Of a stretch of DNA of 44,288 nucleotides, positions 33,841 to 41,931 are shown piece after piece (position 1 is the first letter of the stretch; each line of letters starts with the position of its first letter). Source of the stretch: Prosthecobacter debontii (lineage in GTDB: Bacteria; Verrucomicrobiota; Verrucomicrobiia; Chthoniobacterales; Chthoniobacteraceae); assembly GCA_945861385.1 (NCBI GenBank), contig CAMAUI010000027.1, positions 1 through 44,288 on the forward strand, read 5' to 3'. Under the pieces are notes generated by a model. That model made no database searches and was not told the DNA's origin. It was given only the letters and a program-made list of their open reading frames with translations. Both the position numbers and the translations under genes were made by a program.

Positions 33841-33858
33841 GCCCGCGGCGGCCGGGCT
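33840..33858. terminator. Weak hairpin between convergent mazG and miaA
   Basis: AGCCCG at 33840-33845 pairs with CGGGCT at 33853-33858. It lies between the two converging stop codons, but no T run follows on either strand, so it is only a candidate. Confidence 0.3.
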
Positions 33859-33862
33859 TGCG

Positions 33863-34759
33863 TCAGCGTGAGGCCTTCAGCGCGCGCACGCATGCGCCGG
33901 CGGGATCGGGTTCCTCGTCCAGATCGAGCCATGCAAATGCACTCTCCCTGCGGAACCACGTGAGCTGCCGCTTCGCGTAACGCCGTGTCGCCTGCTGAAT
34001 CGCGGCGATGCAATCCGCGAGGCTCATTTCACCCGCGATCAAGCGGCGGATCTCCGCCAGCCCGAGCATTTGCGATGCGGTCGGGCCGGTCGTGCCGCTC
34101 GCGGCGACCTCGGCGACGACGCCTCCCGCAAACATCGCCTCCGTGCGCGCATTGATCCGCTCATCGAGCCGTCCACGTTTTCGCGTGAGCACAATCCCGC
34201 GCGCGCCGCACGGTGCGTCCCATTCGGCGCGGAAGCTTGAAAATGGCCGTCCCGTGAGCATGCAGACTTCGAGGGCGCGGATGACGCGGCGGGGATTGTT
34301 CAAATCCACCTGCGTCGCCGGATCGAGTTCCCGGAGGCGTGCAGCCAGCGAGGGAAGCGGTTCCTTTTCCAAGTCCGCCCGGAGCGCGGGATCGCCGGAT
34401 GGAAGTTCCGAGAGGCCGTGGGTGAGCGCGCGGATGTAAAGGCCCGTCCCGCCGCACACGACGGGCACTTTTCCCCGCGCTGTGATTTCGCGGATGCGCG
34501 CCTCGGCGAAAGCGAGGTAGCGTGCGACATCCACGTGTTCGGTGAGGGGGATTTCGCCGATGAGATGATGCGGCACCCGTGCGCGGAGTGTGGCGGATGG
34601 CTTTGCGGAGAGCACATCGAGCCCCGCGTAGATTTGAAACGCATCGGCACCGACGATTTCGCCGCCCACGCGCTCCGCGAATGCGATGGCGACTTCGCTT
34701 TTTCCCGCCGCGGTGGGGCCGGGGAGAAAGAATGCGTGCTCGCTGGCGTATGTGGGCAT
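33863..34759 (-). CDS. miaA: tRNA dimethylallyltransferase
   Basis: MiaA transfers a dimethylallyl group to A37 of tRNAs reading codons that start with U. The 298-residue product has the P-loop GPTAAGKS at 14-21, GADAFQIYAGLDVLSAKPS, VPHHLIGEIPLTEHVDVARY, VVCGGTGLYIRAL, and LNNPRRVIRALEV, followed by QATRRYAKRQLTWFRRE at the C-terminus. ATG 34759 is placed 13 codons before the P-loop, which is normal. The terminator at 34764-34803 separates it from the upstream RNA-binding protein gene, so miaA probably has its own start site close to the ATG or depends on read-through. Confidence 0.94.
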   Translation of the reverse strand: MPTYASEHAFFLPGPTAAGKSEVAIAFAERVGGEIVGADAFQIYAGLDVLSAKPSATLRARVPHHLIGEIPLTEHVDVARYLAFAEARIREITARGKVPVVCGGTGLYIRALTHGLSELPSGDPALRADLEKEPLPSLAARLRELDPATQVDLNNPRRVIRALEVCMLTGRPFSSFRAEWDAPCGARGIVLTRKRGRLDERINARTEAMFAGGVVAEVAASGTTGPTASQMLGLAEIRRLIAGEMSLADCIAAIQQATRRYAKRQLTWFRRESAFAWLDLDEEPDPAGACVRALKASR

Positions 34760-34763
34760 CGGT

Positions 34764-34803
34764 GCAAAAGAAAACGGGAGACCCGCGGATGGCGAGTCTC
34801 CCG
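34764..34803 (-). terminator. Rho-independent terminator of the RRM gene
   Basis: On the minus strand CGGGAGAC (34803-34796) pairs with GTCTCCCG (34782-34775) across a 13-nt loop and is followed by TTTTCTTTT. It starts 20 bp after the RRM stop codon. Confidence 0.8.
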
Positions 34804-34822
34804 TGAGGTGACGCGGTGCGCC

Positions 34823-35362
34823 TTACAGGTGCCGGCCCTCGGATTTCGAGCCGGTGACGACGAGGCTGCGGCCCATGAAGGGCTTGTCGTGGAGCGTGTC
34901 CACTGCGCGCTTCGCCTCATCAATGGTGAGCATCGTGACGAAGCCGAAACCCTTCGACTTGTAACTGGCCCTGTCCGTCACGATCTCGGCGTTCTGCACC
35001 TCGCCGACCCCTTTAAAGAGATCGAACAGGTCGCTTTCCACCGCGTCGTAGCTGAGGTTGCCGACGTAGAGCCTCGGCGAGGTGACCTCGATGGGCTCGG
35101 GCTTGCGCGATTCGCGGCGGGGACGGTCGCCGCCGTTGGACTTTCGGGCGTTGTCACGGTCTGCACGCCCGTCGCGGGATTGCGGGGGCTGCTCTTTTTT
35201 CCCGCGGGTGAAAAAGGCGACCAGCTTCTGCCAGAAGCCCGTCTTTTTCGGAGTGGCGGTGCGGTTATCGCGGTTTTCGTATGGGCGGTCGTTGCGGCTG
35301 TGGGAGCGCTGTCCGCCGCGCTGCTGGCGCCGGCCGCGTGGCCGGGTGTCGTTCGTTTTCAT
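34823..35362 (-). CDS. RRM-domain RNA-binding protein
   Basis: The 179-residue protein has a basic, Arg/Gly/Asn-rich, probably disordered N-terminal half (1-95, including FWQKLVAFFTRGKK) and one RNA-recognition motif at about 97-172 with RNP2 LYVGNLSY and RNP1 KGFGFVTM. Bacterial proteins of this kind are cold- or stress-linked RNA chaperones. ATG 35362 is chosen because the open frame upstream to 35545 has no conserved content and because the DNA before this ATG is an unstructured CAAC-rich leader like that of other genes here. It has a clear terminator at its end. Confidence 0.85.
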   Translation of the reverse strand: MKTNDTRPRGRRQQRGGQRSHSRNDRPYENRDNRTATPKKTGFWQKLVAFFTRGKKEQPPQSRDGRADRDNARKSNGGDRPRRESRKPEPIEVTSPRLYVGNLSYDAVESDLFDLFKGVGEVQNAEIVTDRASYKSKGFGFVTMLTIDEAKRAVDTLHDKPFMGRSLVVTGSKSEGRHL

Positions 35363-35643
35363 GTTGTTGCGTTGCTTGTTGCGGGAAGCCGGCCAGCGTT
35401 GTTGCGGCACAGTTCGATTCGCTTCCGCGGTGCGTACTCGATGCAGGGTGGGGGCGGCACTTTCCAGAATCCGGCCCGTCCTTTGAGATAGGAGCGACTG
35501 GCCGCGAATGATGACTTTCGGATGCACTTGCACGGGATTGGTCACGGTTGACTTCGCGGGAAAAGCGCCCCGGTTGCCGCCGGTACGCGGTGGGACGGGT
35601 AATGGGGAAGGGGCCGGGCTGCAAGCGGGAATTTCGGAGGGGA
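35363..35643 (-). other. Leader and promoter region of the RRM gene
   Basis: The 281 bp between the ComEA-like stop and the RRM start hold no convincing gene, although the RRM frame stays open to 35545. The last 20 bp before the ATG read GCAACAAGCAACGCAACAAC on the minus strand, with no Shine-Dalgarno sequence. A long leader before a gene of this type could be regulatory, but I see no defined structure. Confidence 0.35.
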
Positions 35644-35985
35644 TTACTTCCCGGCCGTCACGAGCGCACGAATGGCCTCAATTTTCTTGTCGCCGATCCC
35701 CTTCACGCGCTTGAGGTCATCCACGTCTGCAAATGGGCGCTTTGCCACGATGTCCTCGGCGACTTTTTTGCTCACACCGGGCAAATCCTTGAGCTGTTCG
35801 ACGCTCGCCGTGTTCACATCAATCGGTCCGCTTGGGGGCGGCTCCTTTGGCGGGACGTCCTGCATCTTCCAGACGATCCCAACCACGCCCGCTGCGATCA
35901 CCGCCAGCGCTCCGAAAAATGCCGCGCGCGGGATTCCGAGGATTTTTCCGGTCGCTGCTGACCCCACCAAGTTTTCGCCAGTCAT
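35644..35985 (-). CDS. ComEA-like helix-hairpin-helix membrane protein
   Basis: The 113-residue protein has one membrane helix (about 22-40) and a C-terminal helix-hairpin-helix pair from about residue 54: IDVNTASVEQLKDLPGVSKK, then VAEDIVAKRPFADVDDLKRVKGIGDKKIEAI. This is the DNA-binding module of ComEA, the receptor for DNA uptake. Length and layout fit. It begins 1 bp after the cysK stop on the same strand, so the two are co-transcribed. Whether the strain is competent cannot be told; no comEC is in the window. Confidence 0.85.
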   Translation of the reverse strand: MTGENLVGSAATGKILGIPRAAFFGALAVIAAGVVGIVWKMQDVPPKEPPPSGPIDVNTASVEQLKDLPGVSKKVAEDIVAKRPFADVDDLKRVKGIGDKKIEAIRALVTAGK

Positions 35986-35986
35986 C

Positions 35987-36985
35987 CTAGCCCCCGACCT
36001 CCGCGCGCGCCTCGGCGGCGAGCGCCGTGGAAAGATAACGCTCCCCGGTCGAGCAGGCGATGGTCACGATGCACTTGCCCTTGTTCTCCGGGCGCTTCGC
36101 GACTTGGATTGCGGCCCACACATTCGCTCCCGTGCTGATGCCGACGAGAATGCCCTCCTCCTTCGCGAGCCGGCGGGCCATCGCAAATGAATCGTCGTTG
36201 GAAACCTTGATGCACTCGGTGATCTGTGGTGCGCCGCTCCCGGGATTCTTGAGGTGAAGATTGTTTGGAACGAAGCCCGCGCCGGTGCCCTGGATTTTGT
36301 GCGGCCCCGGCTTCAATGGCTCGCCCGCCAGTGTCTGCGAGATGACCGGCGAATCAGCCGGCTCGACCGCGATGGCCTTGAAGCCCGGTTTTTTCTGGCC
36401 GATCACCTCCACGCAACCCGTGATCGTCCCGCCGGTGCCGACCGCCGCAACGAGAATATCAATCGCGCCGTTCGTGTCCTCCCACAGCTCCACCGCGGTG
36501 GTCTTCTTGTGAATCTCCGGGTTTGCCGGGTTGTTGAACTGCTGCGGGATCCACGCGTTTGGCGTTTCCTTCGCGAGGGCGTCGGCTTTTGCGATCGCTC
36601 CCTTCATCCCCTCCGAGCCCGGCGTGAGCACGAGCTTCGCGCCAAGCATCGCCAGCAGCGTGCGCCGTTCGAGCGACATCGTCTCCGGCATCGTCAGGAT
36701 CAGCTTGTAGCCTTTCGCCGCTGCGACAAAGGCAAGGGCGATGCCCGTGTTGCCGCTCGTCGGCTCGATGATGACGGTGTCCTTTGTCAAAATCCCGCGC
36801 TTCTCCGCGTCCTCGATCATCGCCATGCCGATCCGGTCCTTCACGCTGCCGAGCGGGTTGAAGAACTCGCACTTCAGCGCGATAGTCGTGCTCGGATCCA
36901 CGCCCTCGGAGGCGGGAATGCGGTTCAGTTTCACCAGCGGCGTGTGGCCGACGGTCTCGATGATGTTGGAGTAGATTTTGCCCAT
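35987..36985 (-). CDS. cysK: Cysteine synthase A
   Basis: CysK makes cysteine from O-acetylserine and sulfide using PLP. The 332-residue product has HTPLVKLNR, the PLP lysine in NPLGSVKDR (Lys49), the substrate loop TSGNTG, the phosphate-binding VGTGGTITG, and ISTGANVWAA at the C-terminal side. ATG 36985 is chosen because the family N-terminus (MGKIYSNIIETVGHTPL) starts there; the frame is open to 37045. It is the first gene of a pair with the ComEA-like gene. Confidence 0.94.
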   Translation of the reverse strand: MGKIYSNIIETVGHTPLVKLNRIPASEGVDPSTTIALKCEFFNPLGSVKDRIGMAMIEDAEKRGILTKDTVIIEPTSGNTGIALAFVAAAKGYKLILTMPETMSLERRTLLAMLGAKLVLTPGSEGMKGAIAKADALAKETPNAWIPQQFNNPANPEIHKKTTAVELWEDTNGAIDILVAAVGTGGTITGCVEVIGQKKPGFKAIAVEPADSPVISQTLAGEPLKPGPHKIQGTGAGFVPNNLHLKNPGSGAPQITECIKVSNDDSFAMARRLAKEEGILVGISTGANVWAAIQVAKRPENKGKCIVTIACSTGERYLSTALAAEARAEVGG

Positions 36986-37116
36986 AGGAGTTTTTTGGAA
37001 AATGAAAGGGCCGCGCTTGTAACGCCGCCGCCCCGCGCGGCGCAAGGGAGGACTTTCCTCTCAGCCAAAAATGGGGGTGGTCAGTCCCGCGACTGCGGTG
37101 GCGTGCCGCTCTTGCT

Positions 37117-38271
37117 TCACCGAGGCACCGCCGCCGCCATATTTGCGAGAACACGCAGCGCTCTTACGCGGAGCGCCGCAGAGGACAGGAAAAGTGGCAG
37201 CGCCAGCCGTGCGAGTGCGCCGGGGAGCGTGCCCGACATTGCGCGTGACGCGAGGCGCGTCGGGCGGATGCCGCGTTCGTTGAAAGGGCGGCGCTCGTTT
37301 TCCAATGCCGCGGCAATATCCGGCGTCCCCGCGAGGATCAGCCGGGCAAGCGCGTCGGCGTCGGCGATGGCCATGTTCGCGCCCTGGCCGCCGGCGGGGC
37401 TGACGGGATGGATCGCGTCGCCGATGAGGACCGCGCCGGCGCAACCGTAACCGCCCGCATGCCCCCAATCGCGGTGGATGCGCGTGAAGCCGTGCGGAAA
37501 TCCGCATTCGCGAACCGCGGCCAGTTCCTCGTCGCCGGAAAGCCCGGCCCAAGCCTCTTCGAGCGCCGCGTCGGACTGCCCGCCCCGCACGAGCGCGAGG
37601 GCCGCCGCGGAGCCGCCGGGCATCGGCATCATGCCGAATCCGAGCAATCCCGCCGCGTTCCGTCGCGCGGGCCACAGGCGCACCACATCGTCCGGCCATC
37701 CCTCCGGCCACGGCAGCGCGCGTACGAGGAACTCGACTGGAAAGCGGCGGAGTTCCAGCGGAATGCCGCATCCTTCCCGCACTTTGGAATGCGGCCCGTC
37801 GTCCCCCACGGTGAGCGCGGCCTCGATTTCAAATTCCACTCCCGTCGCGATCTCGCGCGCCCGCAAGCCGCACACCCGCGCGCCGTCACGCAGCACGCCG
37901 AGCACCTCGACTCCGCGGCGCACCTCCGCGCCGCAGATGGCGAGCAGCGTCTCGCGTGTGTTGTTTGGCTGGTTGATGAATGGCTGCGCGCCCGCGCGGC
38001 TGATGATCGCCGGTGTGAGAAAAGGAATCGCGCGCCCTTTCCGGAACATCGTGATGCCGCCGAGGGCCCGGAAACATTCCCGCTCCCAAAATTCACGCGG
38101 CCTCAATGAGCAGAGCGTCGCGACGGCTGGCGGCCAGAGAATCTCCGGGCGTAAAAACGGCGGCGGCCCTTTCGCGCGCTCGATCACGGTGACGCGCAGG
38201 CCGCCGCGCACGAGCAGTGCCGCGAGCACCGCCCCGCCGATTCCGCCCCCTGCGATGACGACATCGAACAT
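37117..38271 (-). CDS. FAD-dependent monooxygenase
   Basis: The 384-residue protein of the p-hydroxybenzoate hydroxylase-like (PF01494) family has the FAD motif AGGGIGGAVLAALL at 7-20, a central GDDGPHSKVRE motif, and GCAGAVLIGDAIHPVSPAGGQGANMAIADA, the second FAD motif. Such enzymes hydroxylate aromatic or polyprenyl-type substrates with NAD(P)H and O2. The substrate is not recognisable. ATG 38271 is chosen because the FAD motif follows at once; the open frame up to 38439 adds 56 residues without homology. It stands alone on the minus strand. Confidence 0.88.
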   Translation of the reverse strand: MFDVVIAGGGIGGAVLAALLVRGGLRVTVIERAKGPPPFLRPEILWPPAVATLCSLRPREFWERECFRALGGITMFRKGRAIPFLTPAIISRAGAQPFINQPNNTRETLLAICGAEVRRGVEVLGVLRDGARVCGLRAREIATGVEFEIEAALTVGDDGPHSKVREGCGIPLELRRFPVEFLVRALPWPEGWPDDVVRLWPARRNAAGLLGFGMMPMPGGSAAALALVRGGQSDAALEEAWAGLSGDEELAAVRECGFPHGFTRIHRDWGHAGGYGCAGAVLIGDAIHPVSPAGGQGANMAIADADALARLILAGTPDIAAALENERRPFNERGIRPTRLASRAMSGTLPGALARLALPLFLSSAALRVRALRVLANMAAAVPR

Positions 38272-38674
38272 TCCCGGATTCTCCGCGACCGGCGCGCTGT
38301 GCGCAAGCGCGCGGGATCGTGTGGCTGCGCCGCTTGACGCGAGTGTGGTTCGCCGGACCGTCAGCGACATCCGCAATACCAGATCATCCAGCATGCCCAG
38401 CCGGAACGATGTCCCCGCGCCATTCGCGGACAAGCACACGGGCTCTGGAAAATGACGAGCTGTCCACCCAGTGATTTTCTTGGAAATTCTGTTTGCAAAA
38501 AAAAACTTCGCCTGTTTTTTTGCCCGTATCCCTCACCGGGTTCACGCCCGGAGCAAATTAGTAATCCCGAAAGTCACCCAAAAAACCAGCAGTCCAAAAT
38601 TCAGGGCCGAATCCATCGCGAATCGGCCCGGAGCGCCAAGCGCGTCAAAATCCTCAATCAACAGACCATTATCA
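38272..38674 (+). other. Intergenic region before the PEP-CTERM gene
   Basis: This 403-bp gap lies between two divergent genes. About the first 200 bp could still be part of the FAD gene's longer frame. From 38490 the base composition becomes A-rich (a run of nine A, then seven T), and the last 30 bp form an A/C-rich leader without Shine-Dalgarno sequence. No convincing sigma-70 pair, RNA gene or repeat was found. Confidence 0.3.
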
Positions 38675-40453
38675 ATGAAACCCAATAAATCACTCCGCAT
38701 CCTCACCACCTCCATTGGCGCCATCTCGGCTCTCCTGCTGCTCAGTGTCCCTGCGTCGGCGGCCACTGGCACTTGGAATGGCCCAACCCTGACCGGTAAT
38801 TGGGATACGACCGATACCAACTGGACCGGCCTCGCTGCGGGGACCCCGTGGGCCGCCCAAGGGAACTCGGCCGTGTTCAACACCGCTGACAATGTGGTCA
38901 CCGTGACCACGAATGTCTTCACCGATGGTTTGTCTATCAGTTCCTCAGGCAACAAAGTGACCGTTAACGCCGGGCAGACCGTCACTCAGAATGTCAGCAA
39001 TACTGCTTTTCTTATATTCGGCGCTGGTCACACGAACAACGCCACTGGCAACACCCTGACCATTGACGGAACGTACCTTTTTGGACCTACCGCAAACGCG
39101 AGTGATACATTAGTGCTGGGAGGCGACAACGCCGGCGGCGCTTCCTCCTATAACGGTATCGTTGTCAATGCTGGCGGCCTGTTCCGGCATGTCACTTCCG
39201 CCGGAGGCACCCGCAACGACAAGATCGGCCTCGAAGTCGGTGCCGACTACAATTACGTGGACATCAACGGTGGAACTTTTGACCGGCAGAGCAATCAGCG
39301 GTTGGTTGTCGGCGGACACGGATCTAACAACTACATGACGATACGCAACGGAGGCACTTTTACCGGGAGCAGTTCCATGGCAACTTCGTGGGGAGGTACC
39401 GGCAACCGGGTGTTGCACATCGGAGAGTCTACCCAAGGCGGGACCGGTACGGGTGGTTCCAACAATTCGGTGACCGTCAACGGTTCGACATCGAGCGCGC
39501 GGATATCGCAAGTGCTAGTGGTTGGCAACGGCTCCACCGCCAACAACAACTTCATGAAGATCGAAAATGGGGCTGATGTTTTTGTGGCATTCAGCGGCAA
39601 TACGAGCGGCATCGGATACAGTGCGGGAGGGGCCGATAACTATATCGAAGTCACGGGCGTCGGTTCCACGCTGAATGTGAGTGACGCACTCAACGCTACG
39701 CGCTTTTTCACGATTGGTAACAACGCCGCCGCCGACGACAACCACTTGGACGTTTTCAGCGGCGCAACCGCAGACCTCAGAACTGGGCTGATCCTTGGTA
39801 ACGCCAGCGCCACGGACTCGAGTTTCAATCTCGGGAACGGGACTGGTACCAGCACAGCTTTGGTTGGTAGCCTGGCGGTAGGCGGAACCGCTATTAACCT
39901 GGCCCACTCGAGCGCGAGGTTGAACTTCAATGGCGGCAAATTGGTGGCCAACATATCCGGAACCCTCGTCACTGGTCCCGGAGAGATCGAGCTGGTTGGC
40001 GCGGGCGAAATTGAGAGCCACGCCAGCGGCAGTACCGTTACTACGGCAATTAGCGGCACGGGAAGCCTGACCAAGGGCGGCAGCGGTACGCTGACCCTCT
40101 CCAGCGGCTCCATTTCCTACCTCGGCAACACCAGCATCCTCAACGGCACCCTGAGCATCAGCACACCTTATCTCGCGAACGCCGCCAGCGTTTACATGAC
40201 CACCGGCGGTATCTTCAACCTCAACACCGGTGCCAGCGACACGATCGGTGGGTTGTACTTCGATGGTCTGCTGCAAGCAGCCGGCACTTGGGGTTCCACC
40301 GCCTCTGGCGCGACGAATCAGAACGACACCTTCTTCAGCGGCAACGGTGTGCTCAACGTGGTTCCGGTTCCCGAACCCACCTCTCTGGCCCTGCTCGCCC
40401 TCGGCGCGTTCGGCATCCTGGGCCGCCGCCGCACCGTGCAAGGGAGGCGCTGA
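38675..40453 (+). CDS. PEP-CTERM protein with autotransporter-type repeats
   Basis: The 592-residue secreted protein starts with a signal peptide (MKPNKSLRILTTSIGAISAL..ASA), then a long Gly/Thr/Asn/Ser-rich beta-helix region of repeats such as NYMTIRNGGTFTG, NNSVTVNGSTSS and NYIEVTGVGSTLNVSD (about 150-420). An autotransporter-associated beta-strand repeat follows (GTGSLTKGGSGTLTLSSG, about 460-478). The end is a PEP-CTERM tail: VPEPTSLALLALGAFGILGRRR, with the VPEP motif, membrane helix and basic end recognised by exosortase. It should be anchored and then released or displayed on the surface or in matrix. Its GC content is lower than that of its neighbours. No exosortase gene is in the window. 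Confidence 0.88.
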   Translation: MKPNKSLRILTTSIGAISALLLLSVPASAATGTWNGPTLTGNWDTTDTNWTGLAAGTPWAAQGNSAVFNTADNVVTVTTNVFTDGLSISSSGNKVTVNAGQTVTQNVSNTAFLIFGAGHTNNATGNTLTIDGTYLFGPTANASDTLVLGGDNAGGASSYNGIVVNAGGLFRHVTSAGGTRNDKIGLEVGADYNYVDINGGTFDRQSNQRLVVGGHGSNNYMTIRNGGTFTGSSSMATSWGGTGNRVLHIGESTQGGTGTGGSNNSVTVNGSTSSARISQVLVVGNGSTANNNFMKIENGADVFVAFSGNTSGIGYSAGGADNYIEVTGVGSTLNVSDALNATRFFTIGNNAAADDNHLDVFSGATADLRTGLILGNASATDSSFNLGNGTGTSTALVGSLAVGGTAINLAHSSARLNFNGGKLVANISGTLVTGPGEIELVGAGEIESHASGSTVTTAISGTGSLTKGGSGTLTLSSGSISYLGNTSILNGTLSISTPYLANAASVYMTTGGIFNLNTGASDTIGGLYFDGLLQAAGTWGSTASGATNQNDTFFSGNGVLNVVPVPEPTSLALLALGAFGILGRRRTVQGRR

Positions 40454-40510
40454 TCGAGTCTGTCCACGCCGTTGAGCAGAGCCCGGGGGGCTTGGCGTCG
40501 CGGCAGTCTC

Positions 40511-40740
40511 TTAAACCACCTTTCAGAAATAAAAAGACTCTGCCCGGGCGATGGGCGGGTTTCGGGTAGGGTGGGCATCTTGCCCGCCGAGCGGCGCATC
40601 TTGCGGCGCGGTCTTTCGCCCAGGCCGGGAAGTTCGTTCAGGCGAGACGCCCGAACCGGCGGGCGGGACGCCCACCCTACCGGAGACCCACCGCCCGCCT
40701 CCGACGGTCTCTTTATTTCTGAATTCTGATAGATGGTATC
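40511..40740. repeat. Dispersed terminal-inverted-repeat element, copy B (complete)
   Basis: The left end (TTAAACCACCTTTCAGAAAT, then AAAAAGAC) is matched in inverted form by the right end (GTCTCTTTATTTCTGAATTC, then TGATAGATGGTATC). Inside lies a second inverted pair, GGGTAGGGTGGGCATCTTGC and GCGGGACGCCCACCCTACC. The unique middle (40600-40655) is the reverse complement of that in copy A at 16511-16708, so the two copies are inverted relative to each other. It has no coding capacity and looks like a miniature transposable element. Its right end touches the stop codon of truA, and it fills most of the gap 40454-40738. Confidence 0.85.
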
Positions 40741-41518
40741 AGGCGGATGCGGCGGTGCTTTTTTTGCGCGGGTAGAAGACGCGGTCGAGGTAGAGACCCT
40801 CGGGTGGGGCGGTGAACTGCGATTTTTTCCGTCCGCCGGAAGCGAGCAGCTCGCGCACGAATCCGGCATCCGCTTTTCCCTCGCCGACGCGGGCGATGGT
40901 GCCGGTGAGCAGGCGCACCATTTTGTAAAGGAACCCCTCGCCCTCGAAGCGCAGGGTGATGAGCGGGCCCCGGCGGGTGATCGCGATTTTGGTGATCGTG
41001 CGGACGGTGTTGTGCTCGATCTTGCCGCGGTTGGCGGCGAATGCGGCGAAGTCGTGCCGCCCGACCAGCAGGGCGGCGGCGGCGCGCATGGCGGTGAGAT
41101 CGAGCGGGCGGGCGACGTACCAGACGCGGCCAATTTCGAGGGGGTGGTGGCATGGGCCGTTCCAGATGCGATAGACGTAGCGTTTGCCGAGCGCATCGCG
41201 GCGGGAGTGGAAGCCGGGGGCGGCGCGTGTGACGCGGAGGACGCGGACGCCGGCGGGGAGGTTGGCGTTGATCGCAGTGAGCCACGCCGCCGGCGCGCGG
41301 GTGCCGCGCGGCACGTCCACATGCGCGACCTGGCCGAGTGCGTGGACGCCCGAATCCGTGCGGCCGGAAGCCTGCACGCAGGCGGGGGAGCCGGTGAGCT
41401 TTGCGAATGCGGACTGGAGGTGATCCTGCACGGAACCGCCCGCCGCCTGGCTCTGCCAGCCGCGAAAGTGCCGGCCATCGTAGGCGATGATGAGTTTCAG
41501 CCGCTCGGTCGCGCTCAT
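40739..41518 (-). CDS. truA: tRNA pseudouridine synthase A
   Basis: TruA modifies U38-40 of tRNA anticodon stems. The 259-residue protein has LIIAYDGRHFRGWQSQ, the catalytic SGRTDSGVHALGQVAH with Asp55, GKRYVYRIWNGPCHHP, and the C-terminal FEGEGFLYKMVRLLTGTIARVGEGK. The start overlaps the ruvX stop by 4 bp (ATGA). The stop codon lies at the edge of the dispersed element at 40511-40740, so the element may also form the transcript end. Confidence 0.94.
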   Translation of the reverse strand: MSATERLKLIIAYDGRHFRGWQSQAAGGSVQDHLQSAFAKLTGSPACVQASGRTDSGVHALGQVAHVDVPRGTRAPAAWLTAINANLPAGVRVLRVTRAAPGFHSRRDALGKRYVYRIWNGPCHHPLEIGRVWYVARPLDLTAMRAAAALLVGRHDFAAFAANRGKIEHNTVRTITKIAITRRGPLITLRFEGEGFLYKMVRLLTGTIARVGEGKADAGFVRELLASGGRKKSQFTAPPEGLYLDRVFYPRKKSTAASA

Positions 41519-41931
41519 CCCATCGCCTGCGAATCGAGCCAGCCTTGCAGGATGATCTGCGCGGCGGCTTGATCAATCACCGCGCGGCTCTGTTTTGCAT
41601 TTTTGCCCGCGTCGTGGAGCGCGCGCTGTGCGGCGACCGTGGTGAGGCGCTCATCCCAAAGCCGGATCGGGCACGCGACCTTTGCGCGGAGGCGCTCGGA
41701 AAACGCGCGCACTTTCTCGGCGGCGGGCCCGCTGGTGCCGTCCATGTTTCGCGGCAGGCCGATGACGATCTGCCCCACGTTTTTTTCCGCGACCACGCTG
41801 GCGATGCGCGCGATGGGATCGCCTTCCTTGACGGTGATGGTCTCGAGCGGATGCGCGAGCATGCCGAGTTCATCAGAGATCGCGAGGCCGATGCGGGAGT
41901 CGCCGTGGTCAATGCCGAGTGAGCGCGTCAT
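41515..41931 (-). CDS. ruvX: Putative pre-16S rRNA nuclease / Holliday junction resolvase (YqgF)
   Basis: The 138-residue RNase H-fold protein has SLGIDHGDSRIGLAISD with the catalytic Asp8, VIGLPRNMDGTSGPAAEKVRAF and RLWDERLTTVAAQRALH, ending with DQAAAQIILQGWLD, which carries the last acidic site. Family members act in 16S rRNA 5'-end maturation and were proposed as junction resolvases. It overlaps both neighbours by 4 bp (manC before, truA after), so the three are one translation-coupled operon. Confidence 0.93.
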   Translation of the reverse strand: MTRSLGIDHGDSRIGLAISDELGMLAHPLETITVKEGDPIARIASVVAEKNVGQIVIGLPRNMDGTSGPAAEKVRAFSERLRAKVACPIRLWDERLTTVAAQRALHDAGKNAKQSRAVIDQAAAQIILQGWLDSQAMG

